A model generated the notes under the pieces. That model worked only from the letters and a program-made list of their open reading frames with translations. It searched no databases and had not been told where the DNA came from. A stretch of 64,000 bases of DNA, from positions 4,403,207 through 4,467,206 of the forward strand of contig JARWKL010000016.1 of NCBI GenBank assembly GCA_029961685.1. Direction: 5' to 3'. Shown piece by piece: positions 23,279-35,800 of this stretch. The stretch is from Aristolochia californica (Eukaryota; Streptophyta; Magnoliopsida; Piperales; Aristolochiaceae). Both the position numbers and the translations under genes were made by a program. Numbering within the stretch: position 1 is the stretch's first letter; every line of letters starts with the position of its first letter.

Positions 23279-23932
23279 ATGGCTTTGGAAGCGTTGAACT
23301 CTCCGACGCCGGCCACTGCGCCTTTTACCTTCGACAAGCTGGAGCACAGCCAGGAGCCCTGGCCTAAGAGCAAGCGCTCCAAACGGTCCCGCCTTGATAA
23401 CCCCTCCGAGGAGGAGTACCTTGCTTTGTGTTTGGTGATGCTAGCCAGAGGTGGTGTTGCCTCCACCACGCTCCGTCAGGACCGCCACTCCCCCCCGCCA
23501 CCTCCCGCCTTGAAGCTCAGCTACAACTGCTCCGTCTGTAACAAGGCCTTCGCGTCCTACCAGGCGTTGGGTGGTCATAAGGCTAGTCACCGGAAACAGA
23601 ACGGAACCGCGGAAGATACGACATCCACGGCCGCCCCTGCTGCGAGTGCCAATTCCTCTTCCGGGCGGTCGCACCAGTGCTCCGTCTGCCACAAGTCGTT
23701 CGCCTCCGGTCAGGCGCTCGGGGGTCACAAGAGGTGCCACTACGACGGCGGCGTGTCATCGTCCGAGGGCGCCGCTGCTTCCTCCACCGCCACCGTCCAC
23801 CGCGATTTCGACCTCAACGTGCCGGCCCTACCGGAGTTCTGGCCTGGTATGAAGTTTGACGAAGAAGTGGAGAGCCCCCACCCGTCTAAGAAGCCGCGCT
23901 CCCTGATCCCGGCCGCCGATTCTTCTTCGTAA
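23279..23932 (+). CDS. ZAT10: ZAT10/STZ-like C2H2 zinc-finger transcriptional repressor, intronless
   Basis: A 217-residue nuclear C1-2i type zinc-finger protein of the stress-responsive ZAT family. Domain order: basic nuclear-localisation segment KRSKRSR (32-38); L-box [15 protein letters not shown] (44-58); two plant-type fingers, each with QALGGH in the recognition helix (C84/C87/H100/H104 and C134/C137/H150/H154); and a C-terminal EAR repression motif, [10 protein letters not shown] (178-187). Such proteins bind A(G/C)T-rich sites and recruit TOPLESS-type co-repressors during drought, salt, cold, oxidative stress and jasmonate responses. The start at 23279 gives the family N-terminus MALEALNSP; a longer in-frame ORF from 23090 begins upstream of the TATA box and is rejected. 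Codons are GC-rich compared with the neighbours, usual for this family. Orthology to ZAT10 rather than a close paralogue is likely but unproven. Confidence 0.92.
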   Translation: MALEALNSPTPATAPFTFDKLEHSQEPWPKSKRSKRSRLDNPSEEEYLALCLVMLARGGVASTTLRQDRHSPPPPPALKLSYNCSVCNKAFASYQALGGHKASHRKQNGTAEDTTSTAAPAASANSSSGRSHQCSVCHKSFASGQALGGHKRCHYDGGVSSSEGAAASSTATVHRDFDLNVPALPEFWPGMKFDEEVESPHPSKKPRSLIPAADSSS

Positions 23933-26900
23933 TTCTACAATTAGAAAAACGAGACCAGTTCGTCCGTCTCGTCAATTCAATTATTCGTTTTAATCCTTTA
24001 CAGTTGTTTCCTTCTGTACAGAGAATTTTTCATTCTTTTTTTGGACCCTGTGACTCTGTTTTTTCCATTTATGAAAAAAAATCGATTGAAAAAATTGGCA
24101 TGCTTCGGAATTGCGTATATTTCCCGGAACTGCAACATGCTAAATTATGCCGTTCGCTGAACTCCGCCACCGCGCCGACTTCAATTACAGAGGTCTTACG
24201 AAAATTCTGAGCTGTTCGGTTCTAGTATGAGCTGTGAAAAATGACCACCACCGTCAATCAACACCCCCTCCCAGTGTTTATCATTTTGTCGTTATTAAAA
24301 TACTCTCAAGAGTTCTGGTTCCACCTAGCGAAGTCATTCAGGAGTTACCTGTAAGGAAAATTCAAGGGAATCCTTGCGTAAACTCTCAAGTAGTAAAAAG
24401 GAGTATTTTCTGCCGAGAGTAGATTAAGGACTAATTTTTTTAAGGTCTGTACAAGTAAATCTTCCTTTGCGTTTTAGTAAATTCAATCGAGTTTACTGTT
24501 TAATAGTTATCTACTTTTAAAATGGCTTAATCGAATTGACGAAGAAGAGAAAAAGTACAGAGGGGTGGGAAAAAGGGAAGAAATAAAACCAAGAGTGGCG
24601 ATGAACTGCAAAGAATACAGGCGGCAGCGAACCTGTGTGTTCGTTAAAGAGACAAAAACGGGGATAACAACAAAGACGGGAAGAAATAAAAAAAAACAGG
24701 CGGAGAAGTAGTTCCGATGCACGGAATTGGATGCATCGCTGCAGCGTTTAGGAGGAAAGTTCGGTGGGGTCAATGGCGCCGTGGATTCAATTCGCACCTG
24801 TTTCATGCAGTTTGAACATCGAAGACACGGAAGGTGAAAGTGGAAGAGACGTTCAAGAAATGAAGGCCCGCCTTATTTTATTGATTTTTGATTAATTTAA
24901 TCGCCGGGGGCGTTAATCATTTTTTATGCTTATCATTGGCAGCGAGGGAAGGGATAAACTATGATTCGGCTACTCCAAGATGGAATCCTCGAATCCTCTT
25001 GTCGAATATGATGCAGCCGAAGGAGACATCGGAGTGTTTATAAAATGTAAAGGGAAAGGCCGGTACCGGCCTGCCAGGGCACCGGTGATTGGGAAGAAGG
25101 GGGTGAAACATGTGGCGTAGAGGGAAGAAGCAAGGAGTAGTGGGTGGTTAGCGGTGGAGGTTGCCTGTTGCCTGCGACCTACCACTCGGATTGAAAATTT
25201 AAAGCCAGCCGGCCATTTTTTTCCCATGTTCGCGTCTTTATTGTTAAACTCGTTGATATAATGGGTAAAGATGGCTCAGTTTGTTGGCCTCACTGTACCT
25301 GTCTTCTACTCTTACCTACTCCTCCATAGACTTGTCAAAGTATTTATGTATTTCTATTAGTTTCTGCCGATGAGAGTGGCGAGATTGCGAAACGCTGCGC
25401 AGACTACAGTGCAGCAGACTTGGGTTAAAATGGCGATGAATGTAAAACATATACGGAAGTTTGCCTACCTCCTCGTTTGAACATTCTTGGCTCTTTCGAC
25501 GACGATGAATTAAAATTCAAAGCAGCTCGTGCAAAACAAACTGGTCTAGATGCGGAAAGGAAGCTTCTTTTGCTTTAATTTTTCATGCACACATGAGAAC
25601 CGTTACTGCCTGCTGCTTTTGGAAAGTTAAAAATTCAGGAAGGAAGACGAAGTCACGGAGGACTGGTAAGTTATCGAAAATAGAGCACAAGTTGATGTCT
25701 TTGGAGTCTAGAAGGTCAGAGACGGAGAAGTACAGGAAACTGAGAATTCCGAGAGCGGAAGCTAAGGAAATGGGATACACGACATTGAGAATGGTTCAGC
25801 CGTGTCTAGCATGCTCTTTGACTTGCAATTTGCATGAAAAACGCACAATTTTTTAACAAAACCACCCAAATAACCAACTTTTTGACACGTTATGTGTACA
25901 GTAAAAGGTACAGACAAACTATGACCGATTACGTGGTGTCACATCATCCTACCACATTTACACCCGAAGAGTTATGCCACATCAACTTCCACATCATCGG
26001 TAAACCACATCATCCTCAACTTCCACATCATCTGCCACATCATTGAATACAAGGTAATCCCTCCACTTCAAATTACCTTTTTTCTCCCATTTTATTTTCA
26101 TGATTAATTTAGGTTATTTTGTAATTAAATTTTAAAATAAAATATTAATTACTGGTTTTAAAAATGATTACACATTTTATTTCATTACCTTTACTTTAAT
26201 ATAATAAAAATATAAATTATTTCAGAAATATTTTTTTAATATAATTAATACTTTATTTTACTTAACAACTTAAAGTAATTATTTTATTTTAACATATTAT
26301 TTAATTTAATAGAATATTTAGTAAAAAATAATTTAGTTTTAAAATTCTTATTTGTTGGTACAATATATTCTACCTTTTTATAATAAAAAAATAAAATTCG
26401 TATTAATTAATTAAAATAATTGATTCTTACCTATTTAACACCTTTTATTACTGATATAAAATATTTTTTAATTTAAAATATTATTAGAAATTTATTTTAT
26501 AGTTTAAAACTCTAATTTATCTGTACCTTATATTTAAAAATATTTTAAATAATTTGTTAGTTATGGAAAAAATTAAAATTAAATTTTATTTTCTAAAAAA
26601 AATATTTTTTATTTAAATCATTCAAATACTTTTCAAATAATATTTATTTTTTTTAGAAAATAAAATTTTATATTTAGAAAAATAGTTTCATAACTAAAAA
26701 GTATTTAAAATATTTATATATTGATTAAATATTTTTTAAAAAATAATAATTAATTTAAAAATTTTAAATTATTTTATTTTTTAAATATTTATTTGATGAT
26801 GTGTCAGGATGACATGGCATACAACGGTGTAACATGGTTTACCGATGATGTGTTAGTTGACTGATTAAAACTTATGTTTATCTTTGAATATACACATGTG

Positions 26901-29900
26901 TAATTGACTGGTCAAAGTTGGATATTTGTGCAAATAAGTTAAAATTTTGGTTATTTGTGTTATTATGTAAAAAATATTGGGTAATTTCCTAAAATTCCTT
27001 TTTTTAAAAATTGTTAATATATTTTGTATAAAAATATGATTAGGATTATAAGAGCTAAAAAATTTTAGTAGTTTATATCAATGTAATAATATAAATAGAA
27101 AAATTAATATATTGCTTTAAAACCATATAGCTGAAAATAATTAAAAGTTAAAAATTATTTTAACATAAAATATTATAAAAATAATAAACTAATAATCCTT
27201 CTTTATAATTTTAAAAAGACACTCTATCATTCTTTACTCTCTTCCTTCTTTTAAGTTGGATATATAATATACAAAACCCAAATAAACGAGTAATCAAATA
27301 CAAATTTTTTTTATTATCCATATCCGTTTTGTTTACAAATAGGGTAACGAATAATTGGGTATATCGATTCTAATTCACTAGTGGGTAAAGATTTTTATTC
27401 CATATCATTTTATAATGAAAAGGGGTTCCTTGTCTGGGGGTACGGACCTCCACACACAAACGGCCTCCTAATCATCGAACAACTCTCACACAAAATTGGA
27501 GATGGGGTAAGAAGTCGTTTATCTATTACCAAGAAAATGAGGAAAATTATATTTATTTTTCAATTATATCTAAACTATATTTATCTTCCATTTTCTCCCA
27601 CATGGTATCCAAACAAGAAAACATAACCCTTTTGTTAAGCCATCCTACGTGTCCGGCGGAGCCGAGGTTCAGTGTTTATGAGCTTAGGCCTCGTGGGCCT
27701 TAAAATGGGGACGATTAAAGCGGCCTAAGTGGCAACAGCATTGTTGTGGGCGTCGTCTCACCTCTAAAGCTCATGTAGGATTGGAAGATTAAGATTGGAT
27801 TGATAGATTGTAATTCTTCACATCAGTCACTACTTACGGCAATATCTGTTTTCAAAGCGATTCACTTGGATACAAAGAAAAACTGATCCAGTTATGATTT
27901 GTAATCCTGCAAAATCATATTGAAGTTCAAAACATCATGTCTGCGACCTCTGCAATTTGGGTAAGATTTAGTTCTCAAGCATTTATTCTGCTTCATAGTA
28001 ATGAGCTCAGAACAGTAGAAACAGTATGGGTTTCAACAAAGCTGGTCCCAGAGTATTATATCATCAACCAACTGTTTCAGATTGGTGAGTGGTAACAATC
28101 TCACTAATGGTGCAGTCAAATCAGTCAGACGGTTTGCGTCTTCTGCAATGTCAAAGTTCCTGAGATTAGACAAGCTTTCGAGTTGTCCTCATTGTTCATT
28201 GACAATCAAAAACAGGAGTGAGCCCCAAAAGTGTCTTCTCTTTTACCTATTCAAGCTTTTGCTGTCTGCTTTTACAATTAAAACCTAGTGGGTAGTGATA
28301 CTGGTGTGGTTGTCCAGACTCTCCTTTGCCTAATCTAACTGTTTCTGCGTTTCTTTTCTTTAGCGACCTTACTTTTGTCTCATGAGTGCTGCTATTATTG
28401 CACAAAATGGATTCAAATCAATGTTAATCATGTCATATCCCGGTCTCTCCATATTTTACAATCTCTTTTACTCCAAAATGAGCCTTGTAGACTTGTTCAT
28501 GACTCCTTGCATCATGAGCCTCCACCATATCAAAGGAGGGAGAGAGAGGGGTTGGCATCATTTGGATTGGTACTTTGCCACCAGAGAAAAGCAGAGGGGG
28601 GGAAAAGGGGAGGCGGGAGCAGGCAGGCAGGTATTAGGACCACAAGCTTTAACAGCATTACTCAAGGCATTTTGATGCCTTGTGATGAATTGCATGCATC
28701 ATGTACAGGTAAAGCCCAGAGGATCTAAAGATTCTACACTCTGGAAGATTTTTTTCTTTTCCAGATGGGTTACAGTCATGGAGATTGAATAACTGAAGCA
28801 ATGTATTAGTTGTACAATCTGGCTTTTTTTATCTTCTCTTGTCTGCTTTACTTGATCTTTTGGGACAAATCGCATTCTTCTTGGCACCAACAATGACAAA
28901 CATATCTTTAGCAGAGTCACTTCAAGCTGTCAGGTTTCAGGGGCCTTGGTTTTGGTCCCTCGGAGAATAATATCAGCAGGAACTCAGAACCAACTCTTTA
29001 AAGATGGAGACCCAGCCATTAAATTATATGTACGCTGGATTAGTTAGAGTTGGATAAAGTTGTTGGGAGGGAAGGTCAATAGTTGTGGAATTACTGCACA
29101 TCTCATGTTCGATGAAATTCCTCTGATGATAGTGATCTCGAGAGCTGAAGGTTTTCGGCCCAAAAGTGGTCATAATCATGAGGTGAGACTGCCTTCCAAC
29201 CTTTGTTCTAGAGGCTAAACCAGGTTGCTTTCAAGTTTCAACTTGTTTGACAAAACCTGAAAAAACATTAAACAATTATAACCCTCACATGGTGAAGACC
29301 ATAGGAACCAATCTAAGGAACCTCAGCAGTGAATCTCTACTCCTCAGAGTGCAATGATGCATTTGTGCCGCAACCGAGGCATCTTTCTTTAAAATATCGA
29401 GGCTTCCTCATTGATTAAGAATCAATTCATCTTATTTTATCCCCATTCATAAAATAACTGTTCATTAGGGCTATGCTTTGAATCCGCTTGCTACCAATTA
29501 AACAAATGAAGAACTGATATCAAACACTTGGATTGCCTCTTTTTTTTTATGAAATTTGCTTCATTACCTCAACAGATTATCTACTCTGATGCAGTATTAG
29601 TGGATTTCTTAAACAACCCAGCTCAGATTGCTTCTCTTGCTTGTTTCTGATCCAAATGAAGTACACTGTTTATTACTTTTTGTCTTTGTCAAAATGTGTA
29701 GGCAGCAGGCAGTGTACCGTGCCCAAGAGAAATTTATGAAGAACTGCATAGGAAGGGAAGAGGGAGAAGAGATTATACCTAAAGAATGCATGCATTTGAA
29801 ATAGCAAAACTGTTCCATGTGAGTATCTTGAACTGTTTGCAGAAGAGGATCCTCTTTGTCTGATATTGTTCATATCTGCACGAGTGTCTCCCTTCCACAA

Positions 29901-31100
29901 GATGAAGCAAGGATTCTGGGCGAAACCCAGAAAAAAAAAACTGAGCTTTGTGAGGATCAAAAGGTAGATGAGAGGTGTTGAAGGGTGAGGGAAAATCTGC
30001 ATCAAACAAGTTGCTGGACCAGAGACCACATGTTGTGGGTCAAGCAGCTACCCGGCCAAGCAGAAGACAACAACCCCACTTTTGACCTCGAGTGCCCTGG
30101 GGTGGGTCATGTAGGGTCAGGCCTCCCTCACACCCATAACAGACATGTAGGTCCCCTCCACCCTCCAAAAGTGAGACACCGCCCTGCAATCAAACCTAGC
30201 ATGATGGATAAGTCCTGGACCAGGTGAGTGTGGGGTCCATCAGCAGGACCCCACCTGGAATTGATATAATTTTGCCAGACGATTAGATGTATACGATTGC
30301 TGGTGCAATTAAGATCCCAATCCATTTTGTCAACCCGGTTTTCCTCTTGGACTTGTCCCATGTGTGAGAGATTCTCTTGTCTCATTGGTACACTTCAGCA
30401 CCACGCGTGCGGATCCTGATTGGTGGGGACAAGGGGAGCCTCTAGAAAGACTGCTCCTGATTGCTCTGGGTGGGACCCTTTTTCTCCCCACTGGAGGAAT
30501 ATCTGAAGGTATAAACTATGCTCATTTTTCTAATTATAAAAAATAAATAACTTATATTTTCTATTATTATTTTCTTAGGCATATCTGACTTCGTAAATGT
30601 ATCGAAATCGGTGGATGGAATGAGAAGGGGTTTTTTTAAGCACTGAAAGGCATCATGTGATGCCCAAATTCATGCATGGCCAGTTGTGCTTGAATCTCGC
30701 ATGCAGGAGCCGGTGGGCCCGGCGGACCTTTATGGCACTTGATGGGGGTGAGGCCCTGACCCCACCGATAATGACTCGTCTCATTGTCCCCTCACACGGC
30801 TTCCCGGCTTTGCCTTCTAACTGTAGAAATCCTACTGGGAGAATAAATATAAGGCTGTACATGCACAAGGCCCATTGTAGGGTTATGTGGCCCAAGGTTG
30901 TAAATATTTTGTGGATTTTTTCTCTCCTCTCGGCCCTTGATTTTATAGGGCTTGAAATCTGATCTCATGGTATAGGCAGCTAGGTCCTAGGCTACACGAT
31001 CTACACGTGAGAAATTAAGAAAAGGCAGGTGGGCCCAAGATGAGAAAAAGGGTTGGGCTTAGCCGCTTGGCTAAGATCCTAGTGTGTCAGTATTGTAATT
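23933..31100. other. Gene-poor intergenic region
   Basis: About 7 kb between the zinc-finger gene and the NPY transcription unit. It contains an AT-rich inverted-repeat element (25861-26932) and otherwise mixed sequence. Short ORFs (for example about 24.0-24.4, 25.6-25.9 and 28.1-28.7 kb, and minus-strand 29.6-30.0 kb) have no recognised domain, start context or exon structure. A GC-richer stretch at about 30.0-30.5 and 30.65-30.9 kb contains CCCACC/GTGGGG-type short inversions but nothing identifiable. Non-coding RNAs cannot be excluded. Confidence 0.5.
25861..26932. repeat. AT-rich element with long imperfect inverted termini (candidate TIR/fold-back transposon)
   Basis: The two ends are related as inverted repeats over roughly 150 bp. 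Left AACCAACTTTTTGAC pairs with right GTCAAAGTTGG. The 17-mer CACATCATCGGTAAACC at 25990-26006 has an exact inverse at 26836-26852. CCACATCAT motifs recur in the left arm and ATGATGTG in the right arm. The core (26050-26800) is extremely AT-rich and contains a further perfect 24-bp inverted repeat (26581-26604 with 26645-26668). No transposase ORF exists. Flanking target duplications were not resolved, so the boundaries are approximate and the superfamily (Mutator-like MITE or fold-back element) is open. Confidence 0.6.
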
Positions 31101-32884
31101 AGTACTAAAAGAAGGGGCCCTTTCTGTGGGCGTGGACATAGTTAAGAGAGAGCAGCAAAGGTGAAGTGGTGACAGAGGAAGTGTCAGGTTGGCGTGCATA
31201 ACGGTGCAGAGAAAGGCGTAATGGCTTCAGTCTGCGAGAAAAAGAGAGGGAGACAGGAAATAAAAATAACTCAAGGGGAGGGAGAGAAGCAGCGAAAGTG
31301 GTAAGCACAAAAACCCTTTGGAAGGATTTTTCTTCTTATTTTGCCCTTTCGGTCCCTTTATTTTTTTTTGCCCACCCCTCGAGAACGAATTTCGATGCAT
31401 CATCTAGGGGTGTCAATACTCGAGACTGGGAGGAAAGGTTGGTTTCTGGGTTTAATGGAGTTACAACTCTGAGACAGAGGAACATTCCCGCTTTGGCTTC
31501 TTGTGTGGGCCTTTTCGCGGATTAGAGAGTGGGAACTGGCGATTAGGGACTGTTCCTAATCTTTCTTGCTTTTTGGGTGCAACTGTGCTGTGGTGGAGGG
31601 TGCATTTGAGCTGTGGTCGGAGGAGGATTCAGGTGCGCGCTTTTGAGTTTTGTTTTTGTTTTACATCCTTCCTGGGTTTTGCTGATATGGGGTGATTTTC
31701 TCTTGGGTGAGTTTGGTTTGATTATTTTGTGTTCAGTTGAAGGCGTTTATGTAGTTGTTTCTATTTTTTTTTCCCCATTTAATCACTGTTCCGCATGTCG
31801 TTGTTTAGTCGTTTTGTTTTCCCCCTGCTTTTTTCAGTTTATGGTATGTGGGATTCGAAAGTTTGTTTTGCTCCTTCTCCTCTGTATGTTTTCTACTACT
31901 TTCTTTTTCAGTTGGCTGTTAAGTGATTATCCCCGAAGTAGAAGAATAAGGAATTTTGGTTTGGGTTCCTCGCCTGATTCACCGTAGGTGCGTGGTTACC
32001 TGGTTCGTTTTTTAACGGCTTCATGTTTCGCATTTTCTGTACACCGAAAGAAGTGCTTGTTTCTGAATTGTTGAAGTGATCTTGTGGCTGATCTTTATTC
32101 ACTCAAAATTGAGCTGTTTTCGGTGTTGGGTTTAGTGTTTTTCTTCCTTCCAAAGATTCTGTTTTCTCCTCCCTGCTTTTGACTTCTTTGCTAGATGCTT
32201 CTTGCCTACCCACTTGGTAGTTTTTTCCCCTCATACCGAGACGCTGTTCTTCTTTGCAGGTTTTATTTTTTCTGGTGCTGTATCATCAGCCATTGAAGGA
32301 ATGTACATACCAGAGTTCGGGACTTGAAGCTCCAGATCGCAGGATCTTTTCTTGTCGATGCTTAAAAAAACGATCACTGGAACAAAAAAGAATTCAGAGC
32401 GTACTTATTAACAAATCAAGGCAGGGCGGTGCTGTCAGTTTAGTGCTTGTGGGTGTCTCTGGCTCGGGATTAATTTAGTCCAAAGGCTCTGTTGGCTCTG
32501 TCTCCTTGGCTGACCATTGGCCTCCGGAGTCCGTGGGCCCTGCCGCCGACCGAGGAAACAACCTTTCGATCAGACCGCATCTTCGGGTCTCTTACTAATT
32601 AAGAGAAGGGACCCTTTGAAGTTCAGAGACCCCATTTCCTCTTTTCGTAAGATTTGCGCCATTGTGTCGAGAAGAAAAGGATTCCGTCTTTGCTCCATCC
32701 GTTCAAAAGTCCACCTCTCGCCGGCCCCCGCCTCCGTTTTATTTTTTCTTTTTCTTTATTGCTGTTTGATGGCTTGTTCGTTAGCCGGAGGCGGCTGTGG
32801 AGTACCTCTTACAGGAATTAAGTGAAAAGTGAGTATTGGTTTTGGATATAGAACCTCAGTGGCTCTAACGACTTTTTTGACAAG
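31101..32884 (+). promoter_or_regulatory. Promoter and probable intron-containing 5' leader of the NPY gene
   Basis: GC-richer, CT/GA-rich sequence begins near 31140, followed by T-rich DNA typical of plant introns (about 31640-32260, with a pyrimidine-rich TTGCAG acceptor-like site near 32260) and then exon-like sequence up to the ATG at 32885. Family members often have a 5' UTR intron. No TATA box or exact start is assigned. Short ORFs here are not supported as proteins. Confidence 0.4.
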
Positions 32885-35800
32885 ATGAAGTTTATGAAAC
32901 TTGGATCCAAGCCAGATTCCTTCCATGCTGAGGGAAATGATGTCAGGTGAGTTATGTATTACTTTCTGTTTTTCAGTTAGTTGGATTTAGGGTTTGTTCT
33001 TTTCTGTATGTGCATTAATGTTTTTGACCAGAAGAACTTTCCATTTTTCACGACTCTTTTGGCATTTAATTTATCTTTATATTTTGTTTAAAATGGGTTT
33101 AAGCTGGATCCACCAGTTTAAAGTCAGAGTCTTCGTTAATTAGTGAAATGTGGTTTTACTTGATTAATAGTTGAACGTAGGGTATAGAAGATATTTTCAG
33201 CAACCCCTTCTGAGGAAAACGTGGTCAGTTGTAAATCATTTTGCACGAATTCCAGTTCTGATCTAATGGACACTCTTCGATGAGTGTTTCTAAAATGGCT
33301 CAATTTCCAATATGTTATGAGCGTTTTTTTTCCTATTTTTTGAGCTTTCCATGCTACTCTGTTGGTTTATATTTCATTTTGGTGGAATGGCTAATGTACT
33401 GATTCTCTGTTTAATGATAGCTCCATTGTAGTCGAACTCTCTGGTATCTATGGTCTACTAACCGGTTTTGGAAATTAGAAGGGATTCTGGGGCACTCTAA
33501 TCGATAACAGGTTTTGGAAACAGTTTATTAACATTGGAAATGATCCTGTTCATGTCTTCATCTGGAGAAGACTCAATCACCTAAAAGCATAGTCAAATGA
33601 TAACGTTCAATGAATGGCTGCTTAGTAGTGCTCCTCAGCCTACAGGGTCTTAGCAGCCATTTCCAGCTGTTGTTCCTGTCCCAAGGGCACGTTCTTACGT
33701 GTTACTCACCTTTCTGCCACTGGAAACACCACTTCCCGTCCAAACCATTTGAAGTAGACCAGAGGGAATGCCTGTACTAGCTGAAGGGAGCTGGGTTTGC
33801 CTCTGCACCTGTATCCTGAACAGCGTAGTGATTATTTTTATGATCGACATCACTGTCAAACTGAGTAATCCCTTGTGTGGCAGTCAAGCTCATGAAAGAA
33901 ACAGATGTACAAACAAATTAAACATGATAACCAAAAGAATTTCAACTGCAATCTTATTTATCATGATGCTGGAGTTTAATGGAAGTGTGATAGATGAGTT
34001 TGTTGTTGAGCCATCTTTGTACCAGCTATTTGAACAGAGACAAAATACTTTCTACCAAAGCCAAGGGATTTTCTCTTGGTTGCTTTTCAAATTTCGAGGT
34101 TTCAAACTTTTACTTTATCAATAGTCTCGTCTACCCATAATTTTATTACTATTAACTACCAAAAGTGGCTTGCCAAAGTAGTTTCTTTATCCCTTTTTGC
34201 AGTTGTGGAGCTGGTGTTTACTTGGATGCAATAGTTTCCCTTTAGTACAAGCAGGAAAAAAAAGGTGGATGTGATCTTGTTAGATGTACCATTGTTTTGG
34301 CAAGCACTGTTTTGGTTCTCTGGACTGATATTTTTTCTAGTTATAAGTGTAGCGCTTGTGAGAGTTCATGGTGTCCTTGATGAGATTTACACTCTTCCTG
34401 GAGGTAGTCTCAAATAATTTCCTCTGATTTGCAGGTATGTAGCTACAGAGTTGGCCACGGATATTGTTGTTTGTGTAGGGGATGTTAAGTTTTATCTACA
34501 TAAGGTAATTCCTTTTTTGATGAAATTGAATGGTAATAATTCTATTTTTTTTCTTTTATATATCTTCTTTGAATGTGGTTGACTATTTCAAATGTCTGAT
34601 CTAGCTTAGTTTCACCTATTATAAAGAGTGGTTGTGCTACTTTTCTTTCTTTTAAAAGTAAGTAGACAATTTTATCAAATTTAATAACAGGAAAGTTTAC
34701 TGTGGCAAAAAAAACTCAGAGAATTTACAGAATCAGATGAAGAAAATCTGATTCTGTAAATTACATTAGAGTAGATACACAAAAAATAAAAAATAAAAAT
34801 GATTGGGTCTTCTGCTCTCTCAGTAGCTAGACTGTCCAAGTGAGAATTACTTCTAGTGACAAGAATCATCTAGACATTTGGGCAATTTAGCATACTTAAA
34901 AATCCTTAGAGGAAATGGATTCCTACCTCTACAATTATCTTCCTTCTTTTAAGTAAAATAATTTTGTGCTTTTGGAGTCCACTTTAGTTACTACAGAAGA
35001 GTTGGATAGCCAAGTAAAAATCTGAATGCTAGTGAAGAAAGCTGACCTTCCACCTGAGTTATGGTGTGAAGGTGAATGCATACATGTGGATTCTTGGTTT
35101 CCGTAATGAATCACTTGTAGCCTTTAGGTTGAATATCAAGCTAGCAGCATTTCTGCATAGGATTTTGCTAGATGTCTGAGTGCCTTTACGTGTATACATT
35201 TTAATCTCTGCATGTATTTGATGTTCTGCAGCTCATTGATCTTGTGGATATAGTGTGGTACGAGTGAGATTTTAAGTCAAGTTTGCATTGTATGAATTGA
35301 TTGCGTTTCTTGAAATTTCTGTTTCGATCTTTGCTTAAGAGAACCCTTGGACACGAAAAATTCTTGAATATGAGCGTTTTAGTGTGTTTATGTGGACCCA
35401 TGTGAATGATCATAAAAGTGTCTTCTTAAGACTTTATTTGCTGTCTTTGGAAATTTTTATCTATTGAATCATACTTTTTTTTTCTCAGTGGCTACTATTA
35501 TAGTTCGTTACTGCTTTTGATATTTTCAGATTAATTCTTGCTTTATAATGCTGTCTAACTGAGTGGGTAACAGTCTAATAATCATGATCTCTGGGCACAA
35601 ATTGGCATTTGGCTTTGTCCTGGTCGGACCTACATAGCTTGGTTGGTTTGGTATATTACTTTAAGTCTAGGGTAATCTTACAATGGAGATCCTCATATTA
35701 GAAAAGTGTGACACAGCTTTTGTACTGTCTTAATTCGTTTGACTTAAAATGGTTTTTCATTTATTTTGAATATACTTTCATAATACAAAATTTGTCATAT

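Noticed and set aside
28375..28728. Overlapping 97-117 residue plus-strand ORFs in the gene-poor region
   Set aside because: Two long frames overlap in the same stretch, neither has a recognisable domain, and the surrounding sequence lacks exon-like structure.
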